The notes under the pieces: model-generated
Databases searched by the model: none
The model's input: the letters and a program-made list of their open reading frames with translations, nothing else
What the model was told of the DNA's origin: nothing
Program-made: the position numbers and the translations under genes
Origin: Agapanthus africanus
Lineage: Eukaryota > Streptophyta > Magnoliopsida > Asparagales > Amaryllidaceae
Assembly (NCBI GenBank): GCA_030015575.1
Contig: JASDDO010000028.1
Coordinates: 26,453,154-26,517,153, forward strand
DNA length: 64,000 bases
Direction of reading: 5' to 3'
Shown: in pieces, positions 46,641 to 58,509 of the stretch
How positions within the stretch are numbered: position 1 is the stretch's first letter
Layout: every line of letters starts with the position of its first letter

Positions 46641-47312
46641 CCAGACGAACATGCGTTTGACACGATCAACGGTGGTGATACCCGATGGGAGCTTTATTTC
46701 GATGGAGCGTCTTCTATGAAGAAGCGCGAACAAAATACGCCTATAATCAAATCAGGGGTAGGCCTTATCTTCGTGACCCCGTAAGGAGGGATAATGCGCT
46801 TTGCTTTTTCCTTGACAGAGCCGAGGACGAACAATGGAGCCGAATACGAGGCTTTGATAGCAGGTCTTGAGATCGCCGTCGACATGGGGATTGAAAACCT
46901 CCTCATATACGGAGATTCCCAACTGGTCGTCAGTCAAGTCAATGGCGACTACCAAACATGCAAGCCAGAGCTGGTGAAGTATGGCGAGAGAGTTCAGCAA
47001 CTGCTGACTCAAATTCCCTCCTACATGCTGGAAAGCATACCACGTGCAAAAAATTGCAAGGCGGATGCACTAGCTAAGCTCGCTAAAGAACTGGCTGATG
47101 AGAACCTCGATGAAGTCAAAATCCTGGTACAAAGCCGTCGGGTCCTCGCACCGGCAGAAATATCTCCAGAGTCATCCGAGGAAAAGGAAGCGATTGAGTA
47201 GACGACCCTGCAAATAAAAGACCAAGAAACGGTTAAGGATTGGAGAGAAGTCTTTATAGACTACTTCAAATCCCGTCGAACGCTTGAAGATGCGTCCTCA
47301 AAATATCAGCTC
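46641..47312 (+). pseudogene. Tat-lineage second, archaeal-type RNase H
   Basis: An additional RNase H between RNase H1 and integrase is a hallmark of the Tat lineage. Catalytic residues are readable: Asp in LYFDGASS (46695), Glu in NNGAEYEALIAGL (46830), Asp in IYGDSQLVVSQV (46910) and Asp in NCKADALAKLA (47060). A TAA at 46782-46784 replaces a Gln position just after the FVTP segment, and a TAG at 47199-47201 follows the domain. The domain is otherwise intact in sequence. Confidence 0.85.
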
Positions 47313-48093
47313 ATGAAACGAGCCCCGTCTTTTGCCTTCGTCAATGATACTCTGTACAAGAGGTCATTTGATTCTCTATGGTTGAGATGCCTGGGACCTG
47401 AAGAGGCGAAGAGAGTCGTTCAGGAAGTTCACGACGAACTTTTCGGTTCTCATCAAGCTGGCCCAAAGATGAAGTTGAAAATTAAACGAATGGGCTATTA
47501 CTGGCCCACGATGATTCAGGACTGCCTCGAGTATGCGAAGCAATGCCACTCATGCCAGATTCATGGGGACTTTATCCACCAACATCCAAATCCACTGCAT
47601 CCGACGGTGGCTAGCTGGCCATTCGAAATGTGGGGAACTGACATAATCGGCCCCATTAAACCGGCATCGTCCAGAGGACATCGTTTCATTTTGGCAACAA
47701 CTGATTACTTCTCCAAATGGGCAGAAGCAGTACCGCTGAGGGAGGTGAAGACGGAGAATATCCTCCATTTTTTTAAGACACACGTCATCTATCGGTTCGA
47801 CACTCCGCGACGGATCATCTCTGATAACGGGCCAGCCTACAGAAGCCACAAGATCAGCCGCTTCGCACAACAGCATAACATAGACTGGAGATACTCCTCA
47901 GTTTATAATCCATGAGCTAACGGTCTAGCCGAGGCTTTTAACAAGACCTTAACGAAGATCGTGAAAAAGACTGTGTCTCGAAATAAAAAGGACTGGCATG
48001 AGAGACTGCATGAAGCTCTCTGGGCGTATCGAACTACGTTTAAGACGGCCACGAACACAACGCCCTACGTGTTGGTATTCGGTACAGAAGCGG
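47313..48093 (+). pseudogene. Tat-lineage integrase, N-terminal and catalytic part, cut by copia B
   Basis: Zinc-binding HHCC domain: HDELFGSH then CHSC (47425-47560). Catalytic core: Asp in WGTDIIGP (47633), Asp in ISDNGPAYRS (47817) and Glu in ANGLAEAFN (about 47930), i.e. D,D35E is present. A TGA at 47913-47915 interrupts the segment between the second Asp and the Glu. The frame continues to TTPYVLVFGTEAV, where copia B is inserted at 48093/48094. The remaining ~130 codons are at 58510-58907 in continuous sense after removal of the insertion and one copy of the target duplication. Confidence 0.88.
48089..48093. repeat. Target site duplication of copia B, left
   Basis: AGCGG, identical to 58505-58509. 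Confidence 0.95.
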
Positions 48094-50320
48094 TGTTAGT
48101 TATATGTAAGCCCTAGAGGCCATTACTGTACATTGGATGTATATTGTAGTGGATGCTGAGACATATATGGTAGGACTTTCTTGCTCGACATGATAGTACG
48201 CTATCTGGTTGCTCTTTATCTTAACATGTATACTCTCTGTCTCTCTGATTACATGTTGATAAAGCCCTTAGGATGTGTACTCGACTTCCAGGACTATAAT
48301 GCAGATCATACTAGTGGGGCCTGGGTAGTCAATGAGTACATCCTTCATTGTTCCTAGTCGTGGGAATATCGAGACGGGGCATCGATATTCCAGAGTAGAC
48401 TAGCGTATATCTTCTCGACCCATACGATGGGCGATGGATGATCCCATATCCATTGGTGTTTGACATCAGAGATGGTATATGGGTGCTCAGTGGAGACTGG
48501 GTACACTGAACGGAATCGCCGAGAACTCCCAGATGGTATTATACCTCACGTCAGATGGCAGTTCTCTGGTGACACTGGTACAGCTTAGTCTGTTGACCCG
48601 AGATCGTCATAGAGTCTTGTGTGTCTCCCACTGTGCTTTGATTTCCACCCTACCACGGCTCTACTGAGTTATGCAAACAGGTGGTTTTTGGGTACAGTCC
48701 CGATTCACATGGAGGCAATGAGCGATAGGAGGGGATTCGTCTCTCCCGGTATTGGGGGTTGATGTTGCGCTATGCTCGACTGGCCATAACAGGAAATCCT
48801 TGGACAGGGTTGCAGTGATATACTGGTAAGAGTTATCAGTAGTTTCACGAATGTTATGGACCTTACGTCGGCATGACTTATCGAGCTATTGGGGTCTGAT
48901 GTTTACCACCCCTAGGCGAGATATGCGACATATCAAACGAACAGACTGGACTGTACGGTAAGTGTTACTGGTTGGATTCACAGGAGTGTGAGCGGGCTTG
49001 CTCGTCGATCTTCTGATCGCTCAATACCTGGGTGGCCGTTACGTTTAGCAGACCGCTTGCGGCTTGTGGGTGTTTGATATGATCATCATCTGCTGCCGGC
49101 GTATTGACGAGTCTTTAGAGTCCTACACAGAGGTTTCTTGGCTCAAGCGAAACGAAATAGGAGCACATATGGGATATGTGCGGGACCGAGAATAATGCGT
49201 GTATGTGATACCGTATTTCATTCTCGCGATGAATGTGTCGAAAGGTTGTATGCGATATAACCTAGCTATCGAATCAAGGATTGATTCGATAAGCCGATAC
49301 ATTGGATACTAGCCGGTTATATGCGACATGACCGGATCATTGAATCAAGTGTTGATTTAATGATTTAATGTATAATAATATATTTGATATATTACTTTGC
49401 ATCAACTAGTATTGGTTCACTTTAAATAAATTTACTCACTTGATATGCACATTGTATATGTGATATATTTTTTTGTGCACATGATTGTATCATGTTTGAT
49501 GATACATTCTAGCTTGGGTTTGTGTAAAGGATTAAACCATGGTTGGTTAGTGGTTAGGGTTTCATTTCTTTTACTTATTCTTTTATCTATTTATTTATTT
49601 TATTTATTTCATTTAGAAAAGATAAAGAGAAAAGAATGGTTGCTAGTTTTGTTTTTATTTGAAGCTTCTTGAAGCTTTGAACAAAGTCCACCATTCTTGT
49701 CTCTTCTCTAACCCTAACCACTCATCTAACCTTAGTTAAATCTCTACACTAAACCATGGTTGAAGATATAATAAGTATTGATTTATTTATCTAAATATTT
49801 AACACTTATCATATCATCTTCTTCTTCTTCATCTTCTTCTTCCATGAAGAAAAGCTTGCTACATCAATGGCAAGTGATGAAAACAAGTGAGAAATCCAAT
49901 TCTAAAGTGAACCCACCTCCTATTTCTTCATCCTCTACCACTTGCCAAGTAGTATAGGGTGTTTCCTTCACAATTTTTCAAGGCTTGGTGAAGTTGGAGC
50001 TTGATCTTGTGATGCCTCGACGTAGATCATCTTCGGCATCGAACCGACGACCAAGCCCGCCCATTCTTCGATGAAGCCGATGCTAGAGTTCATGATCCGA
50101 CTTGGATAACGGAGGGACATCGTCGCGGAGCTTAGTAAGTGGTAGACCGGATCTACAAAGGTTGTAGTCACTTACCCTTAGCATTTAATTCGATTACATG
50201 CTCGCATCGCCTATATATCTAGCCAACGATCCGTATTAGGGTTTGTAGGCACCCGTAAAATTCGAATTAGCCATGTTTGATGCCTTGTGAGACTTCATTA
50301 TTGTGCCTAGGAACCCTTCA
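48094..50320 (+). mobile_element. Copia B 5' LTR
   Basis: 2227 bp, TGTTAG to CCCTTCA. Very similar to 56285-58504. Compared with copia A LTRs, the stretch 49430-49960 is noticeably diverged, so A and B belong to different subfamilies. Confidence 0.93.
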
Positions 50321-50321
50321 G

Positions 50322-50334
50322 TGGTATCAGAGCC
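50322..50334 (+). other. Primer binding site, tRNA-iMet type
   Basis: TGGTATCAGAGCC one base after the copia B 5' LTR. Confidence 0.95.
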
Positions 50335-53300
50335 TAGCTAGAGTCTTAGGCGATGCGTAGACGGAATCAGAAATCCGATCGAACCGAAACCCTAACCCTA
50401 ATATAGCTCTCTGTACATTTTTGAAATTCGTGGCTTTTTATAAATTAAAAATATGCAGAAACATCAGCAGGAGATTGTAAGGGTTACTGCAAAATTCGAT
50501 GGCCTAATTCCTTAAAGTCGCCGCGGATCCGCGGCAGGAGCATGCTCCTGCGGCGGTTCCGCGGCCATTTTGTCTTGTTGTGCATCGAATTTTGTACAGT
50601 AATTCTTAGATTGTAGTGCTGGTTTTCCTGGGAATTTTTAATATTTTTTCAAGAGTTGAATTTTCTGGGTTGTATTAGGGACTCGGTGTATCGATCGGAT
50701 TGTCTAATTTTGTCAGTGTGCTTTTCCGGATAATTTTAGAATATGTTAAAAAGTTCGACCGGATATAAATACCCAACTTTTCCCCTGCCGGGAAATTTCC
50801 AATTGTTGGATTTTTTTCGTAGTTTAACGACGTTCTAAATAGTGCAAGTAATGCGATGGACCCTCTAGAAGACAACAAACCTTAACTCGATTATGTGACC
50901 GTCTTGAACTGCCCTTTGAACCTTAGGGTTTGGGGCAGTACGGCGTGCCACATGTGAGGCATTGGCTTGACCCTTCTACGGCTGGACCGTTGGTACTGAG
51001 GCACGAACTGAATGTTGTTAGACTTATTTCATGTGTTGAGCTGTATCGGGAAAACTTGGGTGTTCGATTGTTCGATCGGAAAGTTTAACATTTTTTATTT
51101 ATCCGGAATGTGATACAATACTTGGAATTCGCAAATAGTTATGAGATAACTGAATGAATGTTATAAACATAGCAGTTTAGTCTCACTTGATCGGTTGCCA
51201 CGGAATTTTGATGTGATCAAAAGTCCGTCGCAATCACGTAGCGTACGCGGATACTCGCCGGGTAAACTTAATAGACAGCCTCACTCCATAGCCCCGACCA
51301 AGTGACTGTAGGAGAACCCCGTCGCCGAAAGCTTCCGTTCGGGTGCTCGCGGCAGCGGTGTTCTACCTTGGTGTACTTCATCGACGGTATCGGGGGTGCG
51401 GCCGCCTACTAAAGTTTGCGACGAGCATTCGATCAGAATGTCGGGAATCTTGTTGAATTGCCGACTCGATATTGAAAAGTGTTTTCGATAATGAGACTAA
51501 AATGCGGGGTTTATAATTGTTAGGCATGCGATGTCAAAGGAATTCATTTGATTAAGCATGCGATGTCTAAAGAGATTGCGGATTCCAACTGTTGTAGTTT
51601 TACACTTTCTTTTCTGTGACCGTAAGTGTAATATGTGATATCGCCGGTTTCGTTGCTATATGTCAACGACAATTGGGATACGCATGTTTACTTACGTTGA
51701 TGACATGTGTTGTTATGTGTTGCTGGATATGTTTTATTGGATCGTCGTGTTTGAATAGCCGGGGGTTTTTATGTGAGATGAGTGTTTTTCATTTTCATTC
51801 ATGTAAAAACTTGTATTTAATATTCTTTTATTGGGACACTTCCAGGTTGCGGATGTTGTCACCATTTGTATATTATTTACTTTTCCGCATTAGGATAGAC
51901 CCAAGGAGGGGAGCACAAGTAACCGGGTTCTGGGGTCCAGTGGGAGACCAACTCGAGGAGTCGAGTCTGGATCTCCTAACCCAAGAATTGGTAGGGTTTC
52001 TTGCCTCTCTCGTAGGGGTCTAGGGGTATGGGATTGGCTATTCATCACGACCGTGGAATCCGTGTTTTATACTGGCTCGTATTGAAAACACGGACGTCCT
52101 AGTATATCCAATATTTCATATGATATTTTCTGCTGCGTTATTTGTGATGTGATCGTGTGATGTTCTGTGATAGATATACTATATAGTATATATGATATAT
52201 TATATAGAAGTTACTTATGTTTTACACCCGCGCTAGCCCTGCCCCGCTCTGCCGTTAGTTACCTAACCTAACGGTGCACGAGGGGACATCGAGGTGAATG
52301 CGGATGGCATAAGTGTACATCATATTTATCTGTGATATTTAGGTAACTTAAATGATGGGATATTCATTAATGAGATTAATGAAAGAAAATAAACCTAATT
52401 GATGTTGTGGAATCGAATTTCAAAATAAAAACAGGTAGCTACAGTTCTTGCTTTGCATCGCGGTGTTCCTTGTAGAACATCCTGCACCTTATTCGATAGG
52501 GAAAGGACCGAGATCCCTTCACCGGGAGTGACTCCTTTAGCAATAACTGGCAGATGCTACAACACTCGGCTTGTCTTTTGATTGCTTCTATAGTTTCCGC
52601 TTTGCACAGTGATACATATGATATATCCCGCACCTCATTCGACGAGGAAAGGGCCGACGATCCCTTCACCGGGAGTGACCCCTTTAGCAAAACTAGAAAA
52701 GCCTAAAAAACATTCCATTTAAAAACCATTTGATTCCGCAACGAGATCAAGTTCAAAGCGTTAAAGGTTTTCACAAAAACCATTCGCAATCCTCCGTCAT
52801 TTTAGAAAGTGGAGTACTTAGTATTCGTGCTGTGTTTGTTGACCATAGTCAAGGCACAGTGTACGGTAGCTAAGTGATGTCTTCATACACCGCATATGAT
52901 GCGATTAGTTAGGACAGTCGCGTGAATTTGTTGACCTTAGTTAAGGGTCATGTGGGTGGGTCTAATTAATCATGAAATGACGGGTAGAACTTGACTACTA
53001 CTTATGATTTGTTGAGCATAGTTAAGGTCATAGGTGCTAGGGGTAAAAACCTATATCGGGAGTTTCAAGTGTTGAAACTTGCAATGAGATTACATACCTT
53101 CTATATGATAGTTGGATCCCGATACCCACTGCGAGTAATTGTTACTCCTGGGAGAGTTTTGCACTTTACAATTAGCCGATCAAGTAGGTGTCTAGAATGG
53201 TGTCAACGGGGTTAAGCCTTTGGGAAAACGAGGTTTACTATAATTAGGTCCGTGCGAAAGCACGGGGAACCTCCCTCAAAGTACCGACACTGGCCTGGCT

Positions 53301-53511
53301 GAAAGATTGGCGAACTTGTAGAGTGTAATTAATCCCAGCTAGTCTTTCCTTTTAGGATTTGAAGGAAGATTTGATAAAAACAGTGGGAGCCATCCTGATT
53401 AGATAAAATACATAACCAATCTAATCTTGCAAGAGCGCACGCAGAGTGTTTTTCTTCTCTCTCTCTCTCCTGGTAGCGACCATATCACGCCTTAATCAAG
53501 ATAATAATATG
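50335..53511 (+). other. Copia B long untranslated leader
   Basis: About 3.2 kb without a conserved frame. Collinear with 8385-10861 plus 15386-16085 of copia A, and includes the intact empty site of the copia A solo LTR near 52803 (CATTTTAGAAAGTGGAGTAC). It holds the GC-rich palindrome at 50521-50564, the TATA-like box 50764-50771 and the duplicated segment at about 52480-52690. No gag domain is visible. Confidence 0.8.
50521..50564. repeat. GC-rich hairpin with perfect 18-bp central palindrome
   Basis: Outer CCGCGGATCCGCGG and GCGGTTCCGCGG-type arms surround the perfect palindrome GCAGGAGCATGCTCCTGC (50534-50551). The homologous site in copia A is at 8574-8614, and the core matches the Athila hairpins. 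Confidence 0.9.
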
Positions 53512-54815
53512 GATGTATTGACCGAACCCGCTTGTTATACTGAGCTAAGGAACGTTGGTCCCGCTCCAACTTATAATTGTTATAAGACCGAGCAGGAAAT
53601 AGGGGAATACCAGGATTCCCATGCCGCCCAAACGAAGAAAGTGCATGAGATGCATCTCCTTCGGGTGTGTTCATTATAAAGAACTGTTTCTCAGTATCCT
53701 CTGAATCCTGGGTATATGATACCGGATCAGGATCCCAGATATGTAATCTGTTACATAGGGCTACAAAAGGGTAGAAAAACTGAGAACGGGTGATAAGTTT
53801 CATGAGACAGAAAACGGGGCAAGTGTTGCAGCCAAGTCTGTTGGTCACTGTCACCCTGTATTACCAATACATTGATTCTGCACGAATGCTATTAGATACC
53901 GAACCTGATATACAAAATCATATCCATCTCTTTATTTATTAAAGAAATGATAAAATTTTGTATTGATGGATAATGTTTTGAACATTTCCTATATCAAAAG
54001 TTGATCGGTTCAGGCACGTTATCTAAAAGCATTGACGTTCTAAATCAAACTACAGTTCCTAGTATACAGAACACACACAAGAAGAAGAGCTCAGAAATGA
54101 ACGAATCCTTCTTGAGGCATTGTAGACTAGGTCACATCAATGCGACCCGACTGGCTGAAGTTACATTATAAATGCATATTTAAATCAGTTTGAATTTACA
54201 TCTTGTGAAACTTGCCAGTCATGTCACAAAGATAAGATGACCATAGCTCTGTTTATTGGAAACAGAGAAAGAGTTAGTAAACTCTTGGGACTGATACATG
54301 ATGATGTATGTAAGGTCTCCTGTCTACACATGCCAGGACTGGTTCTTTATACTTCATTACGTTCTCTGATGATCTCTCAAGATTCTGACATATGTTCCTG
54401 TTGAAACACAAGTCCGAACCTTTTGAGATATTCACAGAATATAAGTTAGAAGTAAAGAACCAATAACCGGGTATAAGTATTATGTCCTATGTTGAAATCA
54501 GGGAGGAGAATACTTGTGCATGGCATTCCTGGACCATTCTAAAGGAGAATGAGATTCTCTCTCAGTATTACTCCTCTGAATACACCACAGCACAACGGTG
54601 TATCAGGGCGGAGCAATTGCACAATATTAGATATGGTGTGCTCTATGATGAGTATTACTGAGTTACCTATTTCCTTTTGGGGTTATGCACTTGAGAAGCT
54701 GCATACCTATTGAATTAGGTTTGAATCAAATCAGTGCCTACCACTCCATATGAGATATGGTATGGGAAGAACCCATCTCTTAAGCGAGTTAAGATTTGGG
54801 GTTGTCCGGCCTATG
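53512..54815 (+). pseudogene. Copia B unknown segment, pre-integrase and integrase remnants
   Basis: Starts with the conserved MDVLTEPACYTEL segment (unrecognised), which ends in TAA near 53678. Pre-integrase (HCRLGHI near 54120, CETCQS near 54210) and integrase-tail pieces (YEIWYGK-like near 54750, WGCPAY near 54800) follow in mixed frames. The order and breaks match copia A 16086-17400. No functional integrase can be encoded. Confidence 0.7.
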
Positions 54816-55705
54816 TTTAAAGCAAAATCCGGACAAGATCGAGACAGGATCAGTTCTGTAGAACTGGAAAGGTTCCAGCTATACAAAACTGCAGTTGGTG
54901 ATTTGACAGAACCAAAGGATTCTATAGTTCCCGATGAACCTCAGCCTCTCCGCCGATCTAGTAGGGTTCCTCATCCGCCTGAGAGATACCTCGGTTTCTC
55001 GATGACACTGGGAGCGAGGAATGCATCATGAGATGATGACCCAACTAGTTTCGAGAAGGCCATCAAGAGTAGGGACTCTGTAAGAATGGCTGGATGCTTA
55101 GCGATCTGAGATGGAATCCATGTACACCAGCAAAGTATGGACTTTGGTTGCTATATCTGAAGGGTTAAATTCCCATCAGGAGTAAGTATATCTTGAGAAG
55201 ATTACTTGGTGTAGATGGAAAAGTTGAAACTTTCAAAACTAGGCTTATTAAAGGTTTTAGTCATCAACCAGGCATGGATAATGATGAAACCTTTTTCAAG
55301 TGACTATGCTTAAGTCCATCCGGATCCTACTTAACATTGCTACATACCATGACTACGATATCTGGTGGTTGGGTGCCCTGACTGCTTTTCTAAATACTGA
55401 TTTAGAAGAGAACATCTATAAGAACACAGCCAGAGGTCTTCGTAAACAGTGGGAGCAGCGGAAACGTGTGCAAGTTGCTTTACATAATGAAGCAGGCATC
55501 GCGGAGTTGGAACGTCTGTTTTGATGTGATAGTCAAAGTGTTTGACTTCATCAAAATGGTAGACGAACCTTGTATATACAAAAGGGTAGTAGAGAGTAAG
55601 GTGGTCATCTTCGTATTGTACGTAGACAACATACTCTTGATAGGAAAAGAGTTTCCTATACTACGATCGGTCAATCTCCTATTATCACAAGGATTCTCCA
55701 AATAG
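54816..55705 (+). pseudogene. Copia B reverse transcriptase remnant
   Basis: SSRVPHPPERYLGF (about 54960) ends at the same TGA as copia A. RT pieces HDYDIWWLGALTAFLNTDLEE and, after the same frame change, QASRSWNVCFD and LYVDNILLIG follow. The catalytic YVDD is YVDN here (near 55620), a G-to-A type change that alone would abolish polymerase activity. Shared lesions with copia A show that the family was already defective before these copies inserted. Confidence 0.8.
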
Positions 55706-56270
55706 GATCAAAGTGATACCTCCTAAATCCTGAGTTTTCATCTATGAGATAGATGTAATTGGATGCTAGGATTCTCACTAGATGTAGTGAGATGGTATCA
55801 ATCGATCCTGGGGAGAATCACTAGAAGAGTTCCAGGGTGATAAAGACGACTGAATGTCAGTCACAGGCACTGTCTTTACCCTCAGTAGAGGGACGGTATG
55901 TTGGGAGAGTTCCAAGCTAGATACCGTGGCAAACTAGACGATAAAGGCTGGTAACATCGCTATTGAAGATACTACCAAAGAGGAAGTTTGGGTGTATATT
56001 GGTTCATAAGATGAACTAGGTTCCTGCCATTGTATGACAATGGAAGTGTGGCTTCGGCCCTGGAACCCTGGTCCCATCAGTGACCCAAACAAATTCTGAG
56101 GCAGCATCACCTGATCATGGAGATAGTTGATCTCCAGGGTGATCGAGGTAAGGAGAGTAGACTCAGATGACAACACAGCGGATCCACTCACGAAGGCCTT
56201 TTCCCAGAGAGAGACTCATATGGGATGGTTGAGTATTAGATACTGCAACCACTGCCACAGATGGCCCTAG
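55706..56270 (+). pseudogene. Copia B RNase H remnant
   Basis: Collinear with 18305-18843. The terminal copia RNase H motif DDNTADPLTKAFSQ is readable at about 56161-56205, but upstream blocks are disrupted. Confidence 0.6.
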
Positions 56271-56284
56271 TGCAAGTGGGAGAT
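56271..56284 (+). other. Copia B polypurine tract
   Basis: AAGTGGGAGAT immediately before the 3' LTR. Confidence 0.88.
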
Positions 56285-58504
56285 TATTAGTTATATGTAT
56301 GCCCTAGAGGCCATTACTGTACATTGGATGTATATTGTAGTGGATGCTGGGACATATATAGGTAGGACTTTCTTGCTCGACATGATAGTACGCTATCTGG
56401 TTGCTCTTTATCTTAACATGTATACTCTCTGTCTCTCTGATTACATGTTGATAAAGCCCTTAGGATGTGTACTCGACTTCCAGGACTATAATGCAGATCA
56501 TACTAGTGGGGCCTGGGTAGTCAATGAGTACATCCTTCATTGTTCCTAGTCCTGGGAATATCGAGACGGGGCATCGATGAGTAGACTAGCGTATATCTTC
56601 TCGACCCATACGATGGGCGATGGATGATCCCATATCCATTGGTGTTTGACATCAGAGATGGTATACGGGTGCTCAGTGGAGACTGGGTACACTGAACGGA
56701 CTCGCCGAGAACTCCCAGATGGTATTATACCTCACGTCAGATGGCAGTTCTCTGGTGACACTGGTACAGCTTAGTCTGTTGACCCGAGATCGTTATAGAG
56801 TCTTGTGTGTCTCCCACTGTGCTTTGATTTCCACCCTACCATGGCTCTACTGAGTTGTGCAAACAGGTGGTTTTTGGGTACAGTCCCGATTCACATGGAG
56901 GCAATGAGCGATAGGAGGGGATTCGTCTCTCCCGGTATTGGGGGTTGATGTTGCGCTATGCTCGACTGGCCATAACAGGAAATCCCTGGACAGGGTTGCA
57001 GTGATATACTGGTAAGAGTTATCAGTAGTTTCACGAATGTTATGGACCTTACGTCGGCATGACTTATCGAGCTATTGGGGTCTGACGTTTACCACCCCTA
57101 GGCGAGATATGCGACATATCAAACGAACAGACCGGACTGTACGGTAAGTGTCACTGGTTGGATTCACAGGAGTGTGAGCTGGCTTGCTCGTCGATCTTCT
57201 GATCGCTCAATACCCGGGTGGCCGTTACGTTTAGCAGACCGCTTGCGGCTTGTGGGTGTTTGATATGATCATCATCTGCTGCCGGCGTATTGACGAGTCT
57301 TTAGAGTCCTACACAGGGGTTTCCTGGCTCAAGCGAAACGAAATAGGAGCACATATGGGATATGTGCGGGACCGAGAATAATGAGTGTATGTGATACCGT
57401 ATTTCATTCTCGCGATAAATGTGTCGAAAGGTTGTATGCGATATAACCTAGCTATCGAATCAAGGATTGATTCGATAAGCCGATACATTGGATACTAGCC
57501 GGTTATATGCGACATGACCGGATCATTGAATCAAGTGTTGATTTAATGATTTAATGTATAATAATATATTTGATATATTACTTTGCATCAACTAGTATTG
57601 GTTCACTTTAAATGGATTTACTCACTTGATATGCACATTGTATATGTGATATATTTTTTTGTGCACATGATTGTATCATGTTTGATGATACATTCTAGCT
57701 TGGGTTTGTGTAAAGGATTAAACCATGGTTGGTTAGTGGTTAGGGTTTCATTTCTTTTACTTATTCTTTTATCTATTTATTTATTTTATTTATTTCATTT
57801 AGAAAAGATAAAGAGAAGAATGGTTGCTAGTTTTGTTTTTATTTGAAGCTTCTTGAAGCTTTGAACAAAGTCCACCATTCTTGTCTCTTCTCTAACCCTA
57901 ACCACTCATCTAACCTTAGTTAAATCTCTACACTAAACCATGGTTGAAGATATGATAAGTATTGATTTATTTATCTAAATATTTAACACTTATCATATCA
58001 TCTTCTTCTTCTTCATCTTCTTCTTCCATGAAGAAAAGCTTGCTACATCAATGGCAAGTGATGAAAACAAGTGAGAAATCCAATTCTAAAGTGAACCCAC
58101 CTCCTATTTCTTCATCCTCTACCTCTTGCCAAGTAGTATAGGGTGTTTCCTTCACAAGTTTTCAAGGCTTGGTGAAGTTGGAGCTTGATCTTGTGATGCC
58201 TCGACGTAGATCATCTTCGGCATCGAACCGACGACCAAGCCCGCCCATTCTTCGATGAAGCCGATGCTAGAGTTCGTGATCTAACTTGGACAGCGGAGGG
58301 ACATCGTCGCGGAGCTTAGTAAGTGGTTGCCCGGATCTACAAAGGTTGTAGTCACTTACCCTTAGCATTTAATTCGATTACATGCTCGCATCGCCTATAT
58401 ATCTAGCCAACGATCCGTATTAGGGTTTGTAGGCACCCGTAAAATTCGAATTAGCCATGTTTGATGCCTTGTGAGACTTCATTAGTGTGCCTAGGAACCC
58501 TTCA
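56285..58504 (+). mobile_element. Copia B 3' LTR
   Basis: 2220 bp. The first dinucleotide is TA instead of TG (TATTAG), and a few bases are missing near 56576 relative to the 5' LTR (which has CGATATTCCAGAGTAG). Otherwise it is nearly identical to 48094-50320. It ends CCCTTCA, followed by the AGCGG duplication. Confidence 0.93.
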
Positions 58505-58509
58505 AGCGG
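58505..58509. repeat. Target site duplication of copia B, right
   Basis: AGCGG, identical to 48089-48093. Confidence 0.95.

Larger units (their letters stand above)
48094..58504 (+). mobile_element. Copia B: Angela-like Ty1-copia retrotransposon inserted in the Tat integrase
   Basis: A 10.4-kb element with LTRs 48094-50320 and 56285-58504, a tRNA-iMet primer site, a polypurine tract and a perfect AGCGG target duplication. It has the same organisation as copia A without the solo LTR, and shares with it the missing gag, the same stop codons and the same frame change in RT. The low LTR-LTR divergence and perfect duplication suggest a young insertion. Confidence 0.95.

Noticed and set aside
53446-53854. 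Frames on both strands around the MDVLTEPACY segment as a gene
   Set aside because: Conservation with copia A follows from common descent of the elements. No domain is recognised, and copia B has a stop early in the plus frame.
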